A stretch of DNA of 64,000 bases from Mixophyes australis (lineage: Eukaryota > Chordata > Amphibia > Anura > Limnodynastidae). A model generated the notes under the pieces. It searched no databases. It was not told where the DNA came from and saw only the letters and a list, made by a program, of their open reading frames with translations. Below are positions 9,888-21,234 of this stretch, one piece after another. Positions within the stretch are counted from its first letter, which is position 1, and the number at the start of each line of letters is the position of its first letter. The position numbers were made by a program, and so were the translations under genes. Location of the stretch: NCBI GenBank assembly GCA_036250195.1, contig JAVHZZ010000001.1, positions 377,314,707 to 377,378,706 on the forward strand, given 5' to 3'.

Positions 9888-12800
9888 TTGTTAAAGCTAA
9901 AAGAAATACCTAAGGGAGGCAATAGACTTAAGTGTAAGCTTGCAAATGCAAGAAGCCTGACAAGTAAAATAGGGGAGTTAGAACTAGTAGCAATGAATGA
10001 GCAGTATGATATTACAGGTATTACGGAGTCCTTGTGGGATGATACACATGACTGGGCAGTCAGCTTGGAAGGCTATACTCTCTTCAAGAGGGATAGGGTA
10101 AATAAAAGGGGAGGATGAGTATGTATTTATATTAAGCCAGAGTTAAAACCAAGTATTCAGGAAGTTATTTACAAGAATATTGGTGAGAATATAGAGGCAT
10201 TGTGGGTGGAAATATCCAGTGAAGGAAAAAGTTCAAAGAAGTTGCTGATAGGGATATGCCATAAAACGCCAGATATTAGTATGAATGAGGAAGCCCAAAT
10301 TCTACAGCAAATTGAAATGGCTACACAACTAGGTCAAGTTTTAATTATGGGGGATTTTAATTATCCGGACATTGATTGGAGTACTGAGACCTGCTGTACA
10401 GCTAGAGGAAAATTGAAGAGGTGCAGTTGATAAAGAGTATCAGCTGAACCTAGTAGTATGTGAGGCACTCCTGTCCATATCATTAGTAAATATAAAATCA
10501 ACTTTATTGATAATTACGTCTTAAAACAGTTAGATAAGCAAGTGTCATTGAGGTCGGCGAATTAAAAAAATAGAAGTGAAAAAGATAGAGTTATAGTGTT
10601 AAGAAATAAAAACTAGACCCATAGGGAAGCCGGTCACAAATTGCTAATAGGCAATATCAGACCAATTGATCTGTTCACCCATATCCCGGCTGGGATTTTC
10701 CGTGATCAATTACGCACCTATATTTGCCTATTGTATACACAGACGCAGTATCCTTGAGATACAGTTATTAACTATTTAAGCCTCTGCTAGTATTGTAATC
10801 CAGTGCTACCTTTAATAAAGCATACCAATTCCCTTTTCCATATGTAGTAGAGAACGCAAGAATAGCACATAAGAGTGTCCTACAATCACAAAGACTATGT
10901 CTTATGAGATACAAAGATAATATTAACCCTATACTGTTATAACGTTGGCTGCGTATATGATCAAGTATTATCTTGGTGAAGACACATAATATCATTAATG
11001 GTCTTATGACCTAGCAATCATTTAAATATTTCAATTAGAAATAGGACCATTGGTCATAGCATTAAGCTACAATATTGATCTAACACTCAACACTTAATGA
11101 TTGCGACCGGCTTCCCTATGGGTCTAGTTTTTATTTCTTAACACTATATCTCTATCTTTTTCACTTCTATTTTTTTAATTCGCCGACCTCAATGACACTT
11201 GGTTATCTAACTGTTTTAAGACGTAATTATAAATAAAGTTGATTTTATATTTACTAATGATATGGACAGGAGTGCCTCACATACTAGTAGGTTCAGCTGA
11301 TACTGAAGTGAGGTTTGTCCTTACCTTGAGCGGATTGGTTTACGCCCCCTTTTTTCCTCTGTACAGCTAGAGGAAACAGGTTTCTGAGCACTCTAAAAGA
11401 CCATTATATGTCCCAATTAGTAGAGGAACCACTAGGACTATACTGAACCTAGTAATAACAAATAATGTAGACGTAATATCAAATATTCAAGTAAGGGAAC
11501 ACTTGGGAAACAGTGATCATAATATGGTCTCATTTGAAATTAGTTTCCAGAAGCAATGGTATAAGGGATCAACTAGGACTTTAAACTTTAGAAAGGCAAA
11601 ATTTAATATGCTAAAGGAGTCTATAAAGTGCATATACTGGGATAAAGTTTTTGAAGGGAAAAAAACGGAAGAAAAGTGGGCTGTCTTTAAAATGTTGTTG
11701 AAAACATACACATATAAGTTCATTCCTATGGGAAATAAATGTAAAAGAATTAAGTCTAAACCAATGTGGCTAAATAAAAAGGTAAGGGAAGAAATGCAAA
11801 GGAAGAAACGTGCATTTAAATTGTTTAAGTCTGAAGGGTCTGAGGAGTCCTTCCGTAGGTGCAAGGAATGTAATAAAACATGCAAAAAGAAAATTAGGTT
11901 GGCTAAATTAGAAAATGAAAAACAAGTTGCAAAACAAAGTAAGACAAACCCCAAAAAGTTTTTTAAGTATATAAATGGCAAAAGGATTAAAAAAGATAAT
12001 ATAGGACCCTTAAGAAGTGAGATGGGTGAATTGATAAATGATACTAAGGAAAAATCAGAGGTATTAAACACTTTATTTTCTTCAGTATTTACTAGACAGG
12101 AACAAATGGTAGGAATAATACATAAAATTGGAAATAAAACCATACCATTAACTAATACTTGGCTGACAGAGGAAGAAGTCCAAAGGCAACTGAAGAATAT
12201 TATAAAGCTCCAGATCCAGATGGCATACACCCAAGGGTTCTTATGGAGCTCAACTCAGAAATAGCTAGACCGCTATTCTTAATTTTCATACATTCAATCT
12301 CATCAGGCTCACTACCAAGGGATTGGCGAATAGCAGATGTGGTGCCGTTGTTTAAAAAGGGGACAACATCACAAACAGGGAATTATAGACCTGTAAGCCT
12401 GACATCAATAATAGGGAATCTACTGGAAGGTATATTAAAGGATAGTATTCAGGATTACTTGGTGCGCAATAAGATTATTAGTGGGAATCAGCATGGATTT
12501 GTGAGGGATGGGTCATGTCAAACTAATCTAATTAGTTTCTATGAGGAAGATAGTGGGAAGTTAGACCAGGGCAACACAGTAGAAGTGGTTTACTTAGATT
12601 TTGCAAAGGCCTTTGATACAGTGCCACACAAGAGGATAGTTTACAAAATAAGTGAACTGGTTCTAGGAAACAACATTTGTAATTGGATCGAAAACTGGTT
12701 AGAGAATAGGGAACAGAGAGTTGTGATAAATAGAACATTTTCTAATTGGTCAAAAGTTTTAGATGGAGTATCTCAAGGTTCCGTGCTGGGGCCACTCCTT

Positions 12801-13400
12801 TTAATATATTTATTAATGACCTTGGTTATGGTTTAGAGAGTAAAGTTTCCTTTTTTGCAGATGACACTAAACTCTGTAAGGTAATAAAATCAGAGCAAGA
12901 TGTAGCTTCTCTACAGAGGAATTTAAATAAACTGGAGGATTGGGCGGCCAAATGGAATATGAGGTTTAACATAGATAAATGTAAGGTTATGCATTTAGGG
13001 ATCAAACACAGCACGCAATCTATAAACTAAATAGGATTACTTTAGGGGAATCTATCATGGAAAGGATTTGGGAGTGCTCATAGACAGTAGAATTAGCAAT
13101 AGTGCTCAATGTCAAGCAGCAACTGCAAGGGCAAATAAAGTATTGGCATGCATAAAAAGGGGCATAGGTGCAAGGAAGACAGTGTAATTTTGGCACTGTA
13201 TAAATCGTTGGTAAGACCTCATCTTGAATATGGAGTACAGTTCTGGGCACCACTCTATAAATAAGATATTTTGGAACTAGAAAGGGTTCAGAGAAGGGCA
13301 ACAAAATTGATAAAGGGAATGGAGTCATTAAGTTATAAGGAAAGGTTAGCCAGTTTAGGCATGTTTACTTTAGAAAAGAGGCGTCTAAGAGGAGATATGA
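9888..13400 (+). pseudogene. CR1/L2 ORF2 endonuclease-reverse transcriptase, broken
   Basis: Endonuclease: 'KCKLANARSLTSKIGEL' start region (9930-9980) and 'MGDFNYPDIDW' (10347-10379), the catalytic D/N block. After the foldback insert the frame resumes with 'NRFLSTL' and 'GNSDHNMVSFEI' (11509-11544), the final SDH block. RT: 'DPDGIHPRVL' (about 12215), 'DWRIADVVPLFKKG' (12321-12362), 'YLDFAKAFDTVPH' (12592-12630), 'GVSQGSVLGPLL' and 'FADDTKL' (about 12854-12876), so the two catalytic Asp are present. The C-terminal part ends with '[18 protein letters not shown]'. Frame changes occur near 12230, 12810 and 13020, and there are stops after 10118 and 13080. Confidence 0.85.
10394..11376. mobile_element. 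Foldback element with ~200-bp inverted arms and 18-bp target duplication
   Basis: ctgtacagctagaggaaa stands at 10394-10411 and again at 11359-11376. The LINE reading frame continues across when the intervening 947 bases are skipped, so the insert is real. Inside, 10437-10637 and 11104-11303 are inverted copies of each other with few differences. A unique loop of about 465 bases separates them, and about 25 and 55 bases lie outside the arms. No transposase frame is present. An 18-bp duplication is too long for common DNA transposons and resembles target-primed or foldback insertion. Confidence 0.75.
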
Positions 13401-13425
13401 TTACTATGTACAAATACATTAACAG

Positions 13426-13820
13426 CATGTGGCATTGTCATTGACATCATCATTTACACACCGAGACGAGGAGAGCTTCAGGTCTGTGTTATACCGCCAT
13501 CTTCAGTCTGGACAAGAGAGATTTTGCAAGTCAGACATGGAGCTACCTTAAATTTCACATAAGTCTTCATTATCAATACCCATTCTAAGAGTTTTTAATT
13601 GGTATTTTAAAATAAACTGTTTGTAAGATTTCACACACTTGTGGCAGTCTTTTGACTTGTGTTTATTTGTAGCGCAAGACGAGGAACTTGTCCACAGATA
13701 AGCCTAATATTTATTTATTAATGTACGCTGCTATTCAGTTGATTAAATCTGGCATTATTTAACATACTACACTATGAGCACCCCTTTCCTCAGTTGCAGT
13801 AATGATATATACACATAGAC

Positions 13821-13862
<42 letters not shown>

Positions 13863-13961
13863 TTCTAAATTTCCACTTCTACTATTAATATACAGTAGTG
13901 CTACAGAATTTAGATTATATAAATAAATGTTGTTGATGATGATGATAATAATGATGATATA
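13426..13961. other. Non-coding stretch with (TA)n and (GAT)n tracts
   Basis: No reading frame or recognised element. A (TA)n tract lies at 13825-13858 and a short GATGATGAT/AATGATGAT run at 13933-13958, just before the Tc1 element. The segment 13430-13720 is free of simple repeats and unclassified. Confidence 0.5.
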
Positions 13962-14530
13962 CAGTTGTTGGACAATGAATTAGGATTTTTTTTAGTTTCT
14001 TGTAACGTTTTGATAAAATAATGGCAAATACACATATTTAGTACTTTATATAAACTTATATTTTTATTTAACAGCTTATTGGGCCACTATTGGCTTTGAT
14101 AACGGCCTTTACTCGGCGCGACATGCTCTCAATGTGTTTCTTAGCTAAATCTTTGATTCTATCATCATTATGCCAAACCTGAATCAGTCGTTCAATCAGC
14201 TGTCGCTTCATTGTACAGACAATTTCACTGATTGAATCTTTCATCTCCATCCAAATGTTTTCAATTGGATTCATGTCTGGACTATTTCCAGGCCAGTTAA
14301 AACAGGAATGTAATTTCTACGAAGGTGCTCTAATACCACCTTTACTGTATGGCATAGCGCCCCATATTACATGACTATACTATAGACTATATAGACTATA
14401 AATAGTGTAAATAAATATTATAAATAGACTATAAATCATAACGTATTTACTATATATTAACTATTTTTGAGGTACAAACCTTAAAAATACACAAAAGTTA
14501 AAAAATGTCTAATTCATTGTCCAACCACTG
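13962..14530 (-). mobile_element. Tc1/mariner element, internally deleted
   Basis: The ends CAGTTGTTGGACAATGAATT (13962) and its inverted partner AATTCATTGTCCAACCACTG (ending 14530) differ at one position and are flanked by TA on both sides (13960-13961, 14531-14532), the Tc1 target duplication. The 569 bp hold only the 3' part of a transposase on the minus strand. The same deleted element, with the same borders, is in copy 2. Confidence 0.85.
14068..14310 (-). pseudogene. Tc1-type transposase, C-terminal fragment
   Basis: The minus-strand frame begins within 'SPDMNPIENIWMEMKD', the block holding the last acidic residue of the DDE/D catalytic triad, and runs about 70 more residues to a stop. 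The family protein is about 340 residues, so the DNA-binding part and the first two catalytic Asp are missing. It could not move on its own. Confidence 0.8.
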
Positions 14531-15477
14531 TATATGATGCAGTTGCTGCTGTGCAAATGCGCATGCGTCAGGATAGGCATCTCCCAGCAAGCTCCACTAC
14601 TGCTGTGGAGAGTCCAGGGGAGGAGTAAGGCCAGCCCAGTGTATATGCCTGCTCAAAGGGAGAGACAAAGGCACAAAAACAGAGGGGCAGAGTCCTAGGG
14701 TTTGAAGAGATATCTGAGGGAGATGTCTGGAAAACAGAGAAGCTGAGGGAGGAAGATACCAAGTTTGTGAGAGGGGAGAAACCTGAGTTGTAGCAAACAC
14801 AGACAGTAGCAAAGCAGTAAGAGAGAGTGTCAGGATGAGAGCATAAATCTGATATGCTGAAATAGAATATTGGATGTCAGGACCCAAAATAAATCGTTGC
14901 GTGAATACCTAAATTAACCTGATCTTCAATTCAGATAAATGTGTGACCAAATGAGCCCAGGAGGAGGTAATTGAATTAGGTAAACGCTTTGTGCAGAGAC
15001 CAGCTTAAGATATGCAGATCACAGACATCCATTGTATTTGATCCTGTATTTCCCTAGCTAATGGACTTCCTTTCAATAGGGTTATAAACACAAACTAACC
15101 CCTAGGTGTAAATTGGAGAGCTAGACGCCTAGGTGAGGATCTTGGAGACTCTTGTATAAAACCTCTATGGTCTTTATGCCAGTATATAGAAATGTGAACT
15201 TGAAAGGAAATTAATTAATTTTTCATATTTTGGGAAATCTGGATGCCACCCCGTACTGAGGGGCAAACACAACAAAAGGGTCTTGAAATATAGATACCAA
15301 CTACACAGGGAACGGCCATAGGCACATGTATTTCAGGATGAGATTGGATATTGCTGTAATGCCATTATGTTTGGTATTTAAACGTGCGGGAGAGTATGAC
15401 CGGTTTATTGAGAGGGGTGTTATTTCTCTGAGATATATCTGTGAAGAATTACCAACAGGTCAAAACTTAGGAATAGT
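14531..15477. other. Unclassified non-coding stretch
   Basis: An NRF1-like site TGCGCATGCG lies at about 14558-14567. The rest has purine-rich runs (14640-14830) without a supported frame. No repeat family is recognised. The segment is retained in copy 2 at 46027-46973. Confidence 0.4.
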
Positions 15478-15885
15478 TTGACCAAACCTGAGGTAACACC
15501 CAGAGGACATTTCCGCCCCTACATTAGCATTCACACTGCCCCTGTGAATGCCGTCCCATTTGATGTTGTTCCCACAAATGTTGTAGTAGTTACTGATCTT
15601 GGATGGTTAAATTCTCAGTATGTTCCCGCAAATGTTGTTCCTACTATCTCTAATTCTGTTACACCGTGTGACTCAGCCCAGGTAGTATGGGATGATGCTG
15701 AACCTGTCAATGATGTGACTTTGTGTAAAGAACCTGAAATGTTCTGTGATCATTTTGCATCTGGTGCTGTGCTAGTGAAATGGGATGATGAGAAGCTGAT
15801 AAGTGCCAGTGTGGGACAGTATATTGGGGTCCTATTGCCCATAACCAATAGTTGGTGGCTGTACCTGAAGTGTCTGGGGGTGTGA
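15478..15885 (+). CDS. Unidentified open frame, 135 codons
   Basis: The frame is open for 135 codons and is rich in Val, Pro and Asp. It has no signal peptide, membrane segment or known motif. It begins with a TTG or upstream codon rather than ATG; no ATG lies near its 5' end. In copy 2 it is preserved for 125 codons, with a W to C change and a changed end. It may be a relic of a mobile-element gag-like or accessory frame, or chance. It is not recognised. Confidence 0.25.
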   Translation: MTKPEVTPRGHFRPYISIHTAPVNAVPFDVVPTNVVVVTDLGWLNSQYVPANVVPTISNSVTPCDSAQVVWDDAEPVNDVTLCKEPEMFCDHFASGAVLVKWDDEKLISASVGQYIGVLLPITNSWWLYLKCLGV

Positions 15886-16250
15886 GAGCGCTGTGTTTGG
15901 GGGCGATTCCGTAGGTATAAAACCCGTGTGATAGGTGAGAGAGACTGCGGGCTGAAATCGTGTGTGACCTCATACAGCAAACACCCCGAAGTCACGGCAG
16001 ATAGGAGCGTGTTCGTGACAGAGAGATACTGTAAAGAGAGAAAAAACAGGAGTCTGAAGCTGCCATTTGAGACAGAGTGGAAAACTGCAGCCATTGAAGG
16101 GAAGTTCAAACCATGAGCTATGTTGTGAAGCAATTGCAGATAATGTACTTATATTGCATATTTGCTGGTGGATTGAAATACTACTGAACAAATTAGAGAT
16201 AGTGTGGGGAGCAGGGCTGCCATCAGAAACTGTGCGGCCCAGTACTAATT
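15886..16250. other. Non-coding stretch, possible promoter remnant
   Basis: TATAAAA at about 15916-15922 is followed by a purine-rich, GAGAGAGAC-containing stretch, an arrangement seen in LTRs and core promoters. In copy 2 the box reads CTTAAAC and is lost. No partner LTR or splice site could be placed, so this is a weak suggestion. Confidence 0.25.
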
Positions 16251-16616
16251 AATCTGGTGCCCCCCCCCCCCCCCCCTTGGTCCAGTACTAATTAATCTGG
16301 TGCCCCCCCCCCCCCTTGGTCCATTACTAATTAATCTGGCGGGGCCCCCCCTCCCCATACATGTCCCCTCCTCCCCATTAATATGCACCCCTCCATCTTC
16401 GCCATACATGCGCCCCCTATCCCTCATCACAGTACATTCCCCCTCACTCCCTCATCACAGTAAATGTCCCCCTCTCCACCCCACAGTTAATGTCCCCCTC
16501 TCTCCCCCCACGGTTAATGTCCCCCTCTCTCCCCCCCAATCACAGTTAAGGTCCCTCTCTTACCCCACAGTTAATGTCCCCCTCTCCCCCCCTCCCCATG
16601 GTTAATGTCCCCCTCT
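16251..16616. repeat. Poly(C) runs and C-rich minisatellite
   Basis: A unit 'ttggtcca(g/t)tactaattaatctgg' with poly(C) is repeated three times (16251-16350). Then units of about 25-30 bases with 'gttaatgtccccctctc' follow to 16616. The array is shorter by some C residues in copy 2. Sequence accuracy in the poly(C) runs (up to about 18 C) is doubtful. Confidence 0.85.
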
Positions 16617-16791
16617 ACTATTCAACCACTCAGAGCAGAGAGAACAGTCTATATACTACAATACTGAAATCTGAGAATTTCTTACTGTATTCCAGTCCAT
16701 TGCCTGGGAAGAAATTTATTTTTTAATTAATTACTGAGACCTAGATCATATTTGTATTGGCAAAAAAACACATTAGATACTGACTATGGTT

Positions 16792-17850
16792 CTATAGAAA
16801 CTTGCAGTACATCTATTGCTAGGGGCAGAAGCCGCTGTATTGCTATGAACTTTAATGGTGACCCCGCCCCTTAAAAAAGTCAGTCTGCTGTGACAGAATA
16901 GATGCAAACCCACAGAATAGCACAGAGCCGCTGATGACACTCACAGATTCAGTGCAACGGTGCAGAGAAGAGACATGTAACTGTTCTGCTTAGGGGATGG
17001 TTTATATTTTAGGCTATATAGTCATCAGTGTTTTTCTGTAACTGCTGTTTCAGGAATACATTTTTCATTTCAAATACTCTTTCTGGTTACATTCCATACA
17101 TATCATTACATTGCACGCAGTGTGTGTTATATAAGACTTCTAGTACTCTAGACTTTGAATGCTTATTAGTCATCATTAATCCCCCTTTTAGTTGGTCCAG
17201 AATATTTTATAGAGTTAGTATGAATGCTGGAAATTAAAAGGTGATTAATGTCATTTAACTGAGAAAACAGTTTTGTGCAAAGCTAAATTTTGAAGGTAAA
17301 TGTGCCTGCTAAAAAGGGATCATGGCATTGCACAATTTTTTGGGCCAAGTGTGCTCTGTACATTTATTTTTTACCTTCAATTATACATTGTCATTGTGAA
17401 GCTACCCCACTTGTTTGAACATTAAAAGCCAATTTACCATGAATTACAAATATAATGCCATACTCCTCTTTGCATAGAGTTATGCCTTCAAATTTTATTA
17501 GGAGTCATTTTTTTTTTTTACACAGAAATGAAGCAGTACGACCTTTGACTACACCCATCCCAATGCATCATGGCGGGTGTCTAGGTGTAATCCTGGGATC
17601 CCACTGCACGATAGGGACCTGCGTTGAGAGCTTGAGTTTGGAAATGGAGAGTGGTAAGTCTGCAATAAAGTGCAATGTCAGTTTTTATCTGGCTAACCTC
17701 ACTTTTTGGTAAGGGGGACATTTATATTTTCATTAGCGATCCATTATACCACAGAATAGTAAGAATAGACTTACACTGGCCCTTTTTTTTTTATAACTAA
17801 TCCACATCTACATCTAGAAGTTGTTGTATTTATTAATATTTTTACCTGCT
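16792..17850. repeat. Old ~1-kb duplicated block, first occurrence in unit 1
   Basis: From 'tatagaaacttgcag' onward this block aligns with 26122-27127 along its whole length, with many substitutions and some indels. The shared landmarks include 'cacagagccgct', 'gttctgcttaggggat', 'cattacattgca(c/t)gcagtg', and 'atcatggcgggtgtctaggtgtaatcctgg'. The level of difference is much higher than between the two large units, so this duplication is older. It has no credible reading frame. Confidence 0.85.
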
Positions 17851-18441
17851 TTGACTTAAAAAAATGTGTACCTGTATGTCACCTACTTTAAGGTCATTCT
17901 CTTTAAATGACCGGCACTGTTGGAAATGGGAGTGTTGTATTGCTTAATGGGAAATATATGCATAGGTATTGCAAGTGCTATAAAATGGTTAACAGTTGAT
18001 GTTCAACCATGAAATGACTCCCGAAACAATAACTAAAATCTTACAATTAAGTAAAGGACACAGACACCAGAGTTTGTCAAATTAGAAGTCAAGTTTATTA
18101 ACATGAGGAAACATAAGGTGGAGGAGAAAGCATAAGCAGGTTAGAACCAATTCCCATTTTATCACAACGAGTGTCACTTACCATTTCGATATAAACAAAA
18201 TGGGGTACATTTTCCTCCCAAGGGCGCACCCTTACAACAACTGGGTATCCATAAACTCTAGGCCTTAGAGGACTTCTGAGCTGACAGAAAGCAACAAACA
18301 AACCTGCTCCCGAGGGTGCCTGTAACTGAAACCAAAGCCTGACACTTCCAAGTAATACAGACTCTTCAGCTAAATAACATAACTAATTTGTGCCCATCAG
18401 GTACTGGCCTCTGGCTGCTAATGCTTTCCCGCCACACCCGG
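17851..18441. other. Unclassified non-coding stretch
   Basis: A short minus-strand open stretch (18098-18301) lacks known motifs and is not supported as a gene. The segment 18045-18420 is similar in both copies. No repeat family is recognised here. Confidence 0.4.
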
Positions 18442-18715
18442 GGGTAAATGTATCAAGGTCCGATTACAGTATTATGGATTTTCCCACGATGTTGTGGGAA
18501 ACCCCTAATACTATAAATAGACCCCGCGCAAGAGCTAAGTTCATTGCGTATCGGAGATTCTACAGTGTATAAGCTGTTTGTGGCGTCTGTCATATTTTTT
18601 TATTTTTTGCAAGCAAGCACGTTCCGGATTGGATTTTACAAATATGGGGCCCTTCTGGCTGAAGATAAGAAAACTGCAATCAAAAAGGGGGCCCTCCTGG
18701 TAAGAAGAACAGAAG

Positions 18716-18890
18716 AATTTTCCAAGCATGGACTATTGGATACAAATTTATTTGGGATATTTGCAAGCCGGACTATTGGAATTACAAATTTATTTGGGAC
18801 ATGGTCAAGCAGGGACCTTGGATACAATTATATTTGGGACATTACAAGCCGGACTTTGGATACAAATTTGTTTGGGACTTGGTTTACAAA
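18716..18890. repeat. Degenerate minisatellite, units of about 50 bp
   Basis: Four units each contain a version of 'ggac(t)attggatacaaatttatttggga'. The units differ by substitutions and small gaps. The open plus-strand frame across them (18544-18924, with repeated 'DTNLFG' blocks) results from the repeat and is not evidence of a gene. Copy 2 has a stop in this frame. Confidence 0.75.
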
Positions 18891-19112
18891 TATTTTAGGA
18901 TTAAAAGCTGCTGACGACAGATGAAAACATCACTGGTGAGCATATTAGGGATTTATTATTTTTAATAACATTATGTGGTGTAAATGAGGTTGTTAAGTGT
19001 CTTTATTGGGGTTTTAATATTTTTATTAAATGTATGTGGCTTGAATGAGGGAGTTGTGGTTTTTTAAACTTTTTATTTTGTGGAACTACATGTGTCAGCA
19101 AGCCATGGATGT

Positions 19113-19158
19113 CAGGGCATGTTGGCACTTGTGGTTCTCCAAGTGCCAACATGCCCTG
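19113..19158. repeat. Perfect 18-bp inverted repeat with 10-base loop
   Basis: cagggcatgttggcactt (19113-19130) and its exact reverse complement (19141-19158) enclose gtggttctcc. It is followed by related motifs 'gcatgcccac', 'gggacttgtagttccac', so it is part of a larger palindromic repeat. The hairpin is identical in copy 2. Confidence 0.8.
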
Positions 19159-19998
19159 GCTGCCATGGGTATGCTAGTGCTTGTAGTTATACAAGCATCA
19201 GCATGCCCACAGTTTATGGCACCCTGGCTGGCTGGGACTTGTAGTTCCACAAAACAAAATGGCGTCTGTTCATTTTTTTACATTTATATCTCCGTTATTA
19301 CCGTACACCTACCGCCCAGGGGTGTGGGAAGAACCCTAATGCTTTCAGCACTGGGCTGGTTTTCCCTAGAGGACCCCACTCCCTTGGAATCCAACCCATT
19401 GCTAAACAGCCTGGGGTTGGTTGTCATTATGGCACCCCTGTGTGTGTCCCCTTGCTATAGTGCCACCCACTACAGGCTAGTTTGCCTAGTGCTGTTTGTA
19501 TGAAAAAAAAGGGGGGGGTCCCACGCAATTTTTTCCCCCGATTTTCACGTAACCAGCAGTAGGCTGGCAGCACTAGGGTTAAAAGTGCTCGGGCTGTGGG
19601 ACCCCACCTTTTTTTTTTTATACTTTTATCTATTTTTAACACTTTTGACAGCCGCCGGACCTCCAGCTCTATAGGCAGGGACAATGCAACAGTGATATGT
19701 TTACTAAACACGCTGCTAGGATGCAGCGTGTTGTATCTGGTGATTTTTAAAGCAAAGCAAGAGTTTGCTTAATCGCAGCTTCATACATTTGAGACTTGTA
19801 TAGCCAGAGTGGCAAACAGTCGGTAGTTTTTGGAAATAGCGATTTTGACAGAAACACATCTCTGGCAATTTTATATGAAATCTCAGGTTCATACATCTGC
19901 GAGTTTGAACTCTCCAGAGAAAATCGCTGGATTTGCAAAATCGCACCTTGATACATTTACCCACAGGTGTTGTAAGGGACCAAGGCCTGTCACCATAC

Positions 19999-20550
19999 TT
20001 AACAAAACCTCCTCAAACTCTCATAAACATGCTCAACAAACATGACTAGACCTTCTTCCGTCAAGTGCTCATCATCAAGCCTAAAAAAATGCGGAAAGCT
20101 CAATCCGTATACCACCGATGGACCGCACAAATGGGAAACAACTGAATTTACCATTCTCTGCATCTTTTCCACCACTCTAACAGCAAAAAAAATCCAGCAA
20201 ACCAGTTCAGAAATAATATAAGTCCAGCAGATAAAAAAATATGAGGTCATCTGGATACCAAGCTGCCATATGAGCTTTAATTCTCAAAATCAGACCAATC
20301 GAAGTGCTATGGCCAAAATCATTACCTCATAAATGAATGACAACACAATGAGGGGCACCTCTCTTAGCTATTTCCTTATGAAAGAGAACCTAAAAACCAG
20401 ATCAAAGCAGACCCCTCTGCCCCAACCAGACAGGAAAGAAGTGCCCTCTGCCAAATGAAAAAAAAGCAGCCAAATGCACAAGAGAATGGCCAATCACCCA
20501 TATCTCAATTGGCTCCATTGACCGTAGCCGAAACGTCACAACCCGATAAT
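19999..20550 (-). pseudogene. Relic of an SGNH-hydrolase-like frame, minus strand
   Basis: Read on the minus strand from 20550, the translation gives 'IEIWVIGHSLVHLAAFF' (GHS block I with the nucleophilic Ser), later 'CVVIHL' then a stop then 'GNDFGHS' (block III, about 20318-20345), and 'LDDEHLTEEGLVMFVEHVY' (block V with Asp and His, about 20030-20077). Spacing over about 170 residues fits an SGNH/GDSL hydrolase domain. Such domains occur in several vertebrate retroelement frames. The parent element is not identified. At least one stop and frame changes inactivate it. The AA between 20455 and 20470 shifts the frame in this copy. Confidence 0.55.
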
Positions 20551-20931
20551 TAGAGCAGATGGAAAAACCAACAGCAAAAAGGGGCATGGAACATAAATGG
20601 GAACAATCCACCCAAGTGGCCAGAGAGGAGAACAAGAAGGTATAAAAAAAAGAGAGCTGAGAATCAGCAAGAGAAAAAACAGCCAGAGAGAGAGAGAGAG
20701 AGAGGAACGGGTAACACAGACGAAGGTAAAAACCACATAAAACCTCAGGAGCCAATAGCCAATCAGGCTCCCATATTTGAGGAACAATTAGGTAAAATCC
20801 CTTCGCGCCCTGCATACAAATGCAACAAGCGACCGAAGTCCTGTGTCACCAGAAGCCAAAAAAAGGAGAGAGAGAAAAGCAGAAGACCATGAAATCATGT
20901 CAGTAGAGAAGGCTGAACATACCATACCATA
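20551..20931. other. Purine-rich stretch left of the pogo element
   Basis: Contains a (GA)n run at about 20688-20702. Its right end continues, across the pogo insertion at TA 20930-20931, into the coding-like region 23114 onward. No gene is supported. Confidence 0.45.
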
Positions 20932-21234
20932 CCGTGTTTCCCCGATAATTAGGATAATTAGACCTACCCGGATAATAAGACCTACCCCTACTTTCCCTGT
21001 ACGTTCCAAATTAAGCCCTACCCTGAAAGTAAGCCCTACCTAAATCCCCATTTTGTCCCGTCCCTGCGCTTCAATCCAATGCCCCCAGCTCCGCCCCCCC
21101 GCATGAAATGGATGCCACTGTTAAACATTTAACAGTGGCATTCAATCACAGCTGCAGCACTCACTGTCTCCCTGTGCGTGCCAGCGCCATTTACAGCAGC
21201 ACCGTGGAGGTGAGAACCAAGAGGGAGGAAAGTA

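Larger units (their letters stand above)
9391..13425 (+). mobile_element. CR1/L2-type LINE, interrupted, inactive
   Basis: The element carries in order an SGNH-hydrolase (esterase) region from ORF1, an APE-type endonuclease, and a reverse transcriptase, the order known for CR1/L2 non-LTR elements. A foldback insert of about 950 bases splits the endonuclease (10412-11358). The element ends at 'MYKYIN' without its usual last ~80 codons and 3' tail, so it is 3' deleted. It lies in PLE-C on the left. It would encode target-primed reverse transcription; frameshifts make it inactive. Confidence 0.85.
18442..19962. mobile_element. Non-autonomous element with 22-bp terminal inverted repeats
   Basis: gggtaaatgtatcaaggtccga (18442) and the inverted right end (19941-19962) match at 21 of 22 bases. 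No transposase frame lies between them. No exact target duplication is seen next to the ends. The same end sequence 'gatacatttacccc' occurs at the right edge of a related element at 30940-30953. The inner part holds a minisatellite and a perfect hairpin, listed separately. It may be one 1.5-kb MITE-like element or two related elements flanking other DNA. Confidence 0.55.

Noticed and set aside
11517..12230. 237-codon minus-strand open frame in the LINE
   Set aside because: Antisense to the CR1 ORF2 frame, which carries recognised endonuclease and RT motifs; the same shadow occurs in copy 2.
16300..16605. Pro-rich 101-codon frame
   Set aside because: It is the translation of the C-rich minisatellite.
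18544..18924. 126-codon frame with repeated DTNLFG
   Set aside because: It results from a degenerate 50-bp minisatellite; copy 2 has a stop in it.
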